DNA from: Ypsolopha sequella
Lineage: Eukaryota; Arthropoda; Insecta; Lepidoptera; Ypsolophidae
Length of the DNA stretch: 64,000 nucleotides
Direction: 5' to 3'
Assembly: GCA_934047225.1 (NCBI GenBank)
Contig: OW203992.1
Location: 18,651,501-18,715,500 of the forward strand
The notes beneath the pieces are model-generated. The model saw only the letters and a list, made by a program, of their open reading frames with translations, had not been told where the DNA came from and did no database searches. This document shows, one piece after another, positions 22,655 through 33,600 of this stretch (its first letter is position 1; each line of letters begins with the position of its first letter). The translations under genes were made by a program, and so were the position numbers.

Positions 22655-22816
22655 CTTCCCGTCGATGACAATTTTATTAGATTCGGATTCCATTTTGTAA
22701 TTCGACGTCTACCCTCCAGTCGCGCCTCGGAACAGTCCGATAAAGAGCAGTCGGCCGGAAACTGGAATAAGCTCAACGCCGGATTAAAGCCTTCACTTGT
22801 GCGTGGGGTGGGGTAA
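22655..22816 (+). CDS. Candidate terminal exon, unknown protein
   Basis: A strong acceptor (AATTCCTTTTCAG) at 22654 is followed by a frame open for 53 residues to TAA at 22814-22816, in DNA clearly GC-richer than its flanks ('SSRASEQSDKEQSAGNWNK' in the middle). I cannot name it. It could be the last exon of a plus-strand gene with upstream exons not recognised here (for example the THAP gene, with no direct evidence), or a fragment of a repeat. Confidence 0.25.
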   Translation, partial: LPVDDNFIRFGFHFVIRRLPSSRASEQSDKEQSAGNWNKLNAGLKPSLVRGVG

Positions 22817-23627
22817 CGAGGGATTGGGGCGCGGCGTGAGGCTTATTTTGAACAACTATTTTCAAGGATTACGGTGGCATAAAGTTTGGAAGTGACTGTT
22901 GAAAGGTATTTTATTAATTAAGTAGTTGATTATTTTGATTTAAATTCCCAAGAAATCTACGTTATAATAAGAGATAAAACCATCCGATTATTTAATATGT
23001 TAATCTTTAATTAAATTTGAAACGTGTATATTTGAGGAGTGTAATTTGAATTTGAATTTGGATTTGTAGTTTCAGAAATAAAACAAGTTTACCAAAACAA
23101 AATATTAATTTATTGTAAACACAATAAGCTTCATCTTGCGCAGTTAACTGAATGTAAGTATATATAGTCCCGTATAAATGTTGACGCCGCCATTTATGTG
23201 CTCAGGTGGGCATGGGCTTGTTTATGTGTATAGACATCGCAGTCTTGCAGAGGCACAGTGAGAACGTAACATATTTTTTATGAAGAAGGGAAAAATGGTT
23301 TTACGTTGAAATCGTTTTTCCTTCGTAATCAAAATGTTCTTATATTTAAAACGATATCTCTTAAAAATCCAATAAAAATAACTAGCAACGAAAAACACAG
23401 TCCCACGTATTTTCGTCCTAAAATTAAATACATTACAATGGACAACCGTGTTGTAAATAGGACGTGCCAATATTGCCAACTGTATGATTCGGGAGTCAAA
23501 GTGGCGTGTTTTTTGATGGCCGCTTCAAATTACACATAACTTGCGAGTTGTGGGGCATAATCTTACTTGGTTTTGTACGGGGTTATATTTCCTTACATTT
23601 AGTTAACTGAACCTAAGATTTAAATTA
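22817..23627. other. No coding gene; 3' flank of ASCC1
   Basis: Contains TTTGAA-type LINE tail repeats (about 23025-23070). The final stretch to 23627 would hold the 3' UTR of the minus-strand ASCC1 gene. The opposing short frames at 23222-23539 are unsupported. Confidence 0.5.
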
Positions 23628-26600
23628 TCACACTTTACAGGAGACGACACAAGTGGGTTCGTAATAAGAATCAGCGCCTGTGGACGTGTGAAGTTGAGAC
23701 AAGTGGATATCCTTGATCTCAGCGAGACCAAAGTCGAAATCGGCGAATTTCTCCAATATCCTCGACCCGTCGAAACTTTCCCTCGGCCCTCGGCTCCGAT
23801 TTGACTCGGAATCGTCCTCCGGCTCAGCAGAACGACCCCTGAACTTTGTGTTCATGAGAGTTACGTGTAATTTGACGTTTTCGGGATTCCGCTGCCCGTC
23901 TATGTATCCTGAAATTTGAATAAATCGATGAGATTTCGTGCGGCAGCAAGAATTCTGACCAAACTAAATATCATCACATTCGGTAAATCTCCTGAAATCT
24001 TTATCAGGTTTTTAACTTTTAATAATTTTGTAATAAAAGTTTTTATTCTTATTTGTTATTCAGTGTCTTTCATTTATTATTCATAAATATCTTTACGAAC
24101 AGCAACGCAATTATAATTGGACGAAGGTTGTGATCACTCAATCATGTAGGGTTCCATAAAGTAAAAGGGATTTGGTGAGGGTTCCGTTACCTAAAAGTTT
24201 AAGAACCCCGGGCTGAGATCCATGTTTGGTTTTTATGACGTCATAATTTTTTGTATGGACTTTTTTCTGACGCCTATTGTGTGGTGTATCAAATGAAAGA
24301 GCTTTATCAGCTGATCATAAAAATGTACTACGCCAGAACATTTCACATCACCACTCGTTTTCTAAAAAACAAAAAGAAAACATTTTCAAAACACACCCAG
24401 TTTAAAACGGCTGAAGTAATTTTTGTGAAACCTACGTGAAATGACTAGTAATATTCTCATGTCTAACATCATAAAAGCACAACAAATTATTAAGATCATA
24501 AACGTAAATATTTTCAAAATTATTGTTATTATTATCATTAAGTTTTTCATACAGAATACAGTTTGCTCCTTGACCTTGACTGAAGTGAAAGGAATTTTCA
24601 TGGAATGTATTTTGTAAATATTAACGTTTATATACATATATATTTTTGTGCTTTCATGGCTTCATTTACACCTTCAGTCGTTTTGTGCCCAGGAGTTTTG
24701 AAAATGTTTATTTTTTTTATGTTTAGTTTATTAAACTGGTGGCTGAAATGTAAAGACTAATGATGTAGTACATTTTTACAATCATCTCATAAAGCCCTTT
24801 GATGTGATATTCAAAACGATAGGTACCAGAAAAAAAACATACAATAAAATGATGACGTCATAAAAACCAAACATGGATCTATAAGGCGCTACGGAAAAAG
24901 AATCGACACTTTTAGAACCTGCATATGTACTGCACTACAGAAGGTATTATTTTGATAAAATAGTATATTATTTTTGGATTCTTTTTTTAGGGACCTGTTA
25001 AACAGAAACGTGTATGGAGAAATTCGGCTCGATAGAAATATTTATTGAAACGAGGTCTTTTTCCACACCATGTCTCCTGGTTTAACAATTTGGAATGACA
25101 TATGGATTGTGATTATATTTTATTAGATGAGTTTTAACAGTATCTAGGACCTGGTTAAACAAAATTTTTATAGCAACTTTAGTACATTTCATATTAATAA
25201 AAAACCGACTTTTTGCTACTTTTCCACGAATCCGTCCCTCTCGCACTGAGGGTTTTTTCGCATATGGAGTAACAGGGACGCAAAAACTTTTACATATCGC
25301 CTTAAGCAGTATCACCAGTAATACGAATATTAATTCTAACGAAGCCACTTTCATGCTTCAATCATCAAAAATCTCAAGCAAAAACACTTGTTCCCTGACT
25401 ATACACAGTCGGTATGGTCTTATACATATTCTACTCACTGCTTCAAAGCTATTATGAAAAATATCATGATCGCGTATATCCCTAATCAAGATTCCCTACT
25501 TTTGTTCAAGGACCCCTTTGGCAAATACATTCTATACATTTATTGACCGTACAGCATTTGAAGGGTAAGCGGGAAGAAAGGTAATTAATTTTTAATCATT
25601 TTATTAAATTAAATAAAATTACATTTAATTAATGAGCTAAATGTAAAGAAAAAGTCAGTTTTTTTCACAAATTGAGTTAATAACGCCATATTTTAAAATA
25701 TCTTGAGAACTATGATTGAGCAAAAAAAAAACAGACCACAGAATATTCGCTTTTAAAAATATACCGGACTCAAGAAGCTTAAAAACCGAACTTAAAAAAG
25801 GGTCATAATTAGAGCAAAAGCAAAAAAAAATAAAACATTGTCAATGAATATGGAGCTATGGGCTGATAGTAAAGTTTGCTTTTGAAGAAAATAAAATACA
25901 AAAATTAACTGCGATAACAATAATTGCCCACTAAGAGTTCTTAAATAATAATGTTAGCAAGTTCTTTTTTGCTTATTTCTTCCCGCTTACCCTTCATTTG
26001 GTAGGAAGCAGACAGTCTTCCAACCTTGTCAGCATTTGAAATTTCGGAAACTTTCTTCACTTTCTGAGTAAAACAGTGAACGTGAATAACCCACCTGCTC
26101 TATTAAAATGACCGAGTAGAGCATTCGCCAGGTCCTGCAGAACGCCAGCTGGCGCATTCTCTTCTCGCACGAGACCATAGAGCACGTCGATTGAGGTGGG
26201 GTCATCGTTCATGTAGGACACGCCTTTAAGTCTGATCTGTACTGGTTGGTACGCCTGCAGTAGAGGTCTGAAAATCATCGGGTTTTGTATATTTTCTTTT
26301 ATTATGTCACTAAAATTAGGGTCAGTGTCCATCAAAACGAAGTAGATGTTACAGCTCACTCCCACTCCCATTAATTGTAACCAGAAAAACTAGCTTTAGT
26401 TTTAATTTTAGTCTTATAATTAGGTATTAATTGTAACCAGAAAAACTAGCTTTAGTTTTAATTTTAGTCTTATAATTAGGTTTTAATAAGTCAACTTTTC
26501 CTATGTTCTTTTATTTTAACTATATCTTATTGTCACTTTGTTAGCCACCTGTACGGACATTGTATATCATTTATATCATTTACATTGTATGTAATCTGTG

Positions 26601-27603
26601 GGTCTACCGCGTAATTCTCATTTTCATCAACTCAACTTGAGATTGAAATTTGACGTGCGGGCGACGACACCCGCCTAACATGCCATCTCTTTTGCACGCG
26701 TTGAATTTCGCATCCATTTGCTTGAAGTTGATACAAATGAGAATTACGCGGTAGAGCCCCTGTTTACCGGCACCCATGGTACAGACTCTCCATGGTCTAG
26801 TCTGGGAGCCACTGAATGCTGCTTCAATTGTAAAACTGTTTATGTGAAATAAAATATTTTTCATTTTTCATTGACGTTTCAGTCAACTGAAGAGCATGGG
26901 TGACCCGAGATTGAGCACCTCATTTGGCATCAAGTAGAACTGAACTCTATGACGTTTCATTATTGTTTAAAATAACACGCTCTGAGCTGTGGCTGTTGAG
27001 ATAATCGAAATATCACGCGCTCTCGAAAAGCTGAGCTCTTATTAAATAACTCGGCTTCTGATGCCTTATTGTCTAACTTCAACGTCTATCGCTATTGCTT
27101 TCAAAAGTACGCGTGATTGGCTAGAAGTGATGAGTCACATCATTTCTAGCCAATCACGTTACCTTTTAAAGCAATAGACGATTTCATGACTATTTCCTTA
27201 CACAATCGCACCTCTGATTGAAATGAAAACACGATTTGTTCAAATTAGCTACATAACATTCAAACAAATTTTATAAGGAAACAACCAACTAAATTCTGCA
27301 CTCGATATTTGAGAGAAAATCAATAAGAAGTCTAAAATAGAGTACGAAACAGAGAGTTGCAATTTTTTTACTTACAGAAAATATACGAATCGTTTGTTCA
27401 AACTAACTTCATAATAGTATTTTGTGCAACTGTGACATAATGTGAGACATTTACGAATGTTAGGTTAAGTTTGTCAATCTATTGTTAACTCTATTTTATT
27501 TATGATATTATTCCATATTCGACTGACGACGATCCCAAGTGGGTCGAAATATATATCGAAAAATTTCTTTTTTATTTAATTTCTACCATAATATTCGTAA
27601 GAA

Positions 27604-27640
<37 letters not shown>

Positions 27641-30600
27641 AAACGGTAAAAAAAGCTTTTATTAAGTAAAAATATTTATTATCACAATGTGAGACATTGA
27701 GACACGAGTGCTTGTTTAAGAAACGAACGAAGTGAGTTCCGCAATAATTTTGCACGAGTGTCCCAATGTCTAATTATGTCCAGTTGCACACAATACTTTA
27801 TTTACGACCATCAAAAACAATTCCACGAAAAATGAGAAAAGGAACACTCGTCATGATACCATCGTGATACTCGTCATGATGGAATTAGTATAGTTGATGC
27901 CCGAGACCAATCAGAAACGAGAAGAGAAAGAGGACGTGGCTTAAGAAATTAAGACAGACCGTTCTCGCTTGTGATTGGATCCCTAGCGGTGTTTTGATAA
28001 ATTTGGCCAATCACAGCGCAGAATTACGGTGTTATAATGTAATATTATAACATCTATCAAACATTGTAGGTACTTATGAAACCGCTTTTGATGTTGTAGT
28101 TACCTTATTCTTATTGCAATATGGGAGTAGATAAACGTGGGACGTGGTGCAAATTAATTTATGATTATTAGTGAGTATTTAAAAAAAAATCACTTCAATC
28201 TACTCCGCAGCGTCTTATTGTGATAATATCTATTAATAAATAAATATTAAACATTGACTTTTTTGTCTTTTTAAATGCTTAAAATTAGATAAAACACATT
28301 TAAATGAAAAATTTGTGAGATATATTTCGGGCCATTCGGGCCCGGCATCAGTCACAATATATATATATATATAATATAAATACTTACACAATAATGTTAT
28401 CCCTGGCTTCGGTTAAAAGTTTGGAGGCCAACTGTCTCTCTTCGTCGTCCATGAGACACATCACTGCTAACGTGAGGTGCATTTTGATGCCTCTCGCGAA
28501 TATCGACGCCTCTACCCCGCGGTCCGGACATTCTCGTAACACAGCCTCCTATTGTCACAATGGATAGCGTTGTTACTACGTTGAGCATTATCACACGTGC
28601 AATTATGTGAAGAAGTTGTGGCGAGCCATAGACGAATACAGCCTACAGACTTCTGTCAACACATCTGACTGAACCAGCAGATACAATTCGCCACTCCAAA
28701 ATTATATGTTTCGTTAGGCCAAACCAAAATGGCTTCTATATTCATTACGTTAGAGTCTTCGTCTTCGGGAAAGATAATTTGTGGCGCTATATGTAAGATA
28801 GGAAGAGCCAATAGGATTGCAGTATCCCGTTTCGATTGTTGACAGAATTATTTGTACGCAAGATGTTGAACAATAGACGTCTTTCTGTTCTGTACAGTCT
28901 ATGTGGCGAGTACAAGTGTCGCAACGGTTTATGAGCGGTGACCTTGAATGCGTTAGTAATTTTTTCTCTATCACACTTAGTACTTTTAATCGCGAATGAA
29001 CACATGCGCTAGTCCCCTGCCACTTTCGCCGAGCGCTCATAAACCGTTGCGACACTTGTAGACGGTTGATTTGCCAAGTCGGCACGTAATAAAATTTAGC
29101 TAAGTAAAATAAGGCTTCAAAGTATTGATTTGTTTATTTAAGGGGATTCAAAAGCTAATGTGCTTTTAGAGACGTTTTTGTATCGCTTTAAACATTATTT
29201 AATAATATTACAAAATTTTGAAATGAACATATGACATTTATTGAAATAATGAATTTAACGTTATAGTGAAGTTTTAAAACCTTAAAAGCTTTAACCTACA
29301 ATAAGTAAATAAATATCTTAAAATGCTTTAAAAACTAATAAAATGCTTTAAATTTTTCAAAAGAGACTGGGTTAAAACTAGGGAAAATCTAACATAATAA
29401 TGATGTTTAAAACTTATAAATGTCTAATCCGTACCCCTATTATAAATGCAAGTGTGTTTGTTGGTTTGTCCTTCTTTCACGCAGCAACGGAGCAACGGAT
29501 AGACGTGAATTTTTGCATGGAGATAGTTTATGGGCCGGAGAGTGACATAGGTTACTTTTTATTCCTGGAAAATGCAAACGAAATCGGCGCGAGCGAAGCC
29601 GCGGGCAAAAGCTAGTTTTTTCTCTATTTTGCACTACTCGTAAGAACGTTATTTCAATGTTGTTTCTATCAATGTTTGTACCGACACATATCGAGCTGCT
29701 AATTCCCATAGCTTAATTTTTACAAGACGTTTTTAAAATATTTTTCAGAGAATATGCGCCATTTTAGGACATAGTTTTCATTATTTTTGTATAAAAATGA
29801 ACCATTATTTTTTTATGATTTTTTAAAGAATATGCCGATATGACGTCAATTGAGAATTTAAGACATTATACTGATTATAAAAAAGTCATCCACCTGCCAA
29901 ATCAGTCGGAAGCAAATTATTATACATTTATCTTGATAGCAAAGGACACATTTCTAAACAGCCATTTCTCAAGTGACGTCACACGAAAGCATAATTTCAT
30001 AAAAATATTCAACATCATGAGGTCGTTTACAAGTTCTAAAATACGTTTTATTAATTGGGATAATCTCGAAACGGTTTTCGAATTAACACACCTTAACATA
30101 ATTGAATCTAAGCGAATTTAGCTAACTAAAGCCCCTTAACAAATAATTGTGTCAAAAAATACCTGAAACTTATTAAAATTATCAATTATCTGCGCGCTGT
30201 TCACAGGTATTGACAGGAAATGTGTGGGTCTCTGTTTCATTCTGCTGGACATTACTATCATGCTGATTCTTCTTCTTGCTGCTTTAACATTCTGAAAACA
30301 ATGAAATGTACCTACATATAAATTAGACAAAGAGTATACTAACAAGTGTTATCAAACATGCCGTATACGAACTGAAACACTGGGTCCAACGATAACGACA
30401 TCACCACTTTGCCCTTGTCTCGGTATCTTTATTTCAGTTCTTGTATCGCGTTCAAGTCTACTTCTTGTGGCACCTTTCTTTCCTATTAAATATCCCAAAT
30501 AATGTCTGAAAGATTAAAAGGCTAAAATAATAATAGTTTATTCTACAAGAGCGAAAAGGAATAAATTACGAGGATGATTTAAAACACGAGCGTAGCGAAT

Positions 30601-33600
30601 GTTTTAAAAGTAACCGAGTAATTTATTGCTCTTACGCCCGTGTATCAAACTACGTTTTTCAATGCATAGTGTGAGGAAATAAAACAAATATAATCTTGTG
30701 AACTCAAAAGGACTGTATCCAGAGCCGTTAAACAGTGGAAAAAAAGTATAACATTTATGGTACACAGGAAAGGTTGCAGGTTAGCCAAATTCTCGTAGAT
30801 AAATTAAATAAAAAATAATAATAAATGCTTAGGGCAAAATAATCGACTTTCTGTTCAGTTTTGATGCATGAAAAGTGGGCCTTTACGAGCACTTGCATTG
30901 AAAATAAGTTTAAAGCTCCTTTGGTTACAGTAGAAACGGAATTATTTGGTGGTTTTCAAGATAAACATTTTAAAATAGTAAATGAATTTTTTAAATAATG
31001 AGCCCTTTTCATTCTGAAGCCTAAGGGGTCAAACGATAACAACTATGAGAAGTTATATAATATACATTACATAATATAAGTAATAAAAATATATACTTGC
31101 CACTTTTCTTGAAATTTTACTGTCTCATGTACGAAAAAATTGTTTACAAATAGGCAGCGATTGTACCTTAAATTCTTTTGAATGCCCAACAATACTAAAC
31201 CTGCCTCCAAAAATACTAATTTGCCTCCAACTCAAGGTCACAGGTTAATCACGAGACGCTAACGTATATTGTGTTTATAGGGTTCCGTACCCGATGGGTG
31301 CCAAACGGGACCCCACTACTAATCCTCCGCTGTCTGTCCGTCTGTCATAGGGGTAATAGGTTGCAATTTTCACAGAATACGTGTTACTATTACCCAGTGG
31401 CGTTCACAGAACTTTTTACTGGAAAAGCAAGCAATGGGGACCCACAGGCAAAGCTAATTACAGATGGCGCTAGCATAGGTCCGGCCAATAAATACTATGG
31501 TCCGGCTATGTGAAACTTTCTTTGTTGTGTGTGTTCCGGGTTTCCTACTATTTTTCTGCAATATCTCGATTTTTTTACACACTCTTATCTCTTGTATTCC
31601 AATATATGTTATATATTTGATATTGTTGTTATGTTATTCACTTTTATTATGGGGTTTTTCGGGAATAAGTTAACATCACTAGTAAAGCAACCTAGTACGG
31701 CACACAAAGGCATAGTTCCAAGAAATTAATCTTAAATCACAAAAAACTACGCAAAAACCATAACATTGTACTGAAATGACAGATTTTAATGGCCGGATCG
31801 ACGATACGCCATCTACAGGGATAATTTGGCAGTGTGGGCCCCTATTGGTCAAAAATAACAATAAAAAAAATATGAAAAAATTTAAATATCACTTTGAAAA
31901 AAAATATATATGACGCCAGGGTAGGGCTGCCATCATCTAAATTGCCGAAAGAGGACAAAAACTTCAAAAACCCCGGACATTAAGGTAAAATTGCGGTTTT
32001 TCCCCGGACACGCCTAAAACAAATATTCTTAAAAAAAAGAAGTTTTTATTTAACATTTTATTCATCAAATATTTTTCATTCAACATTAATAATTATTCAT
32101 TAAACAATAAATATGTTATATTGCCGCGCTGGAGTTGGCTGAACGAATGAATTATTTGCTTAGATTTGTTTTTATTTATTGATTATCGTTCAATTAATTT
32201 TGGTTACGCCTGACACATATAGTGTCCGGGTTTTACCCGGAACTTTTTCCAAATCCTCCCCGGACGGCCCCCGGACGCCCTCCAAACTAGGACAAATCCG
32301 GGGAAACCCGGACGGATGGCAGCCCTACGCCAGGGTAGACAAATTCTACCTAGAGTGAAAATTTCCAAAACAAACTTTTTTTTTCAAAGTGATATTTAAA
32401 TTTTTTCATATTTTTTTTATTGTTATTCTTGACCAATTGCTTGCTTTTCCAGCAAAAAATTCTGTGCACGCCAATGTTACCTCCATCGAAGCAAAAAAAA
32501 AATTAAAACCCAAGATGTCACCATAGATAATATCTGAACTAATTCTTTATGGTATGAGACATAAGCAAACATTATACCGAAATACTCGACAGGAGCTCCC
32601 TAAACATAAGTGAAAACACGGAATAATTGGTATCAGCAAGATGTGTCAAGCAACCCACATTCAATTAGATGTCCGTAGGTAACAATATGATTCCTTGCAT
32701 TTTCTTAGATACATACATAAGTACTTACTTAGGCACATGAAGGCTTGTGCTGTATCTTGAATCATTTATCATGACAACTTCAAAATCATCATCCTCGTCT
32801 TCTACTTCTGGGTCATTGTAAACTGGCTCTGAAATCATATTATTAATTATATAATACTATTAAAGCCGATTTTGAAGGCTTTAATTTTAGTTTTAGTGCT
32901 GTCAAAACTAAATTTTGTTCGATACAAAATAGTCCTAAAGTTAGCATTAGAAGCTAAATTGCTTTGGAAAATTTTAAGCTTTGACAGCACTAAAACTAAA
33001 ATTAAAGCCTTCAGAATTGTCTTTATTATCTGTTTAAAAACAAATGAAGGTGAATTAAAAAAAAAATACGGTCGCATTTATGAAATATATCTACACGCAA
33101 TCGAGAAAATTTTGTGTTTTACAAAAATTTTGCATTTTCTTTCAATTTACATAAACGGCTGAAGCTGTGATAAAATAATATCCATCCATCCATCAGCCTA
33201 GTTCGTCCACTGCTGGACATAAGCCTTTCCAGGACTTTGCCACTCCCGGCAGTCATCCTGAAAGAATTGCCCATACTCACACACGCTGGGCAGGCGGGTT
33301 GGTGAGCGCGGTGCCGGAACCAACCCTTGCATCAGTGACGCCACTGCCCGTCACCAGTCTATTCCATATAAGGCCCGGCTAGTAGGGATGGATATACCGC
33401 CATCCATCCAGGTATGGTGGGCCTTCTGTTTTTTTGCCTGTGAGCTGTCCTCTTACTCTCCCCCGAAATACTTCGAGGGGGTCTCCAAGTAAGATGGTGG
33501 TACCTCCACAGTCGAGCCCGGCATCAGCTCTACCACCTAATAAATATAGGTACCAATTATTTCTGATGCATTTACCTACAAAACAAGACCTAATTTACTG

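Larger units (their letters stand above)
31395..32476. mobile_element. hAT-type MITE broken by two later insertions
   Basis: The ends CAGTGGCGTTCACAGAACTT and GTGCACGCCAATG match the intact 263-bp copy at 58196-58458. The inner blocks 'GGTCAAAAATAACAATAAAA', 'TGACGCCAGGGT' and 'GACCAATTGCTTGCTTTTCC' continue in order once 31436-31842 and 31923-32326 are left out, leaving about 261 bp of host element. It lies in ASCC1 intron 2. The element has no coding capacity. Confidence 0.85.

Noticed and set aside
23628..23640. Splicing of ASCC1 from CCT|GTAAAG onward to the 5.1-kb exon
   Set aside because: The stop at 23628 falls where the family normally ends, and the next candidate exon is 18 kb away.
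29840..30121. 93-residue plus frame
   Set aside because: It lies in a dispersed repeat and is not conserved in the sister copy at 57.7-58.1 kb.
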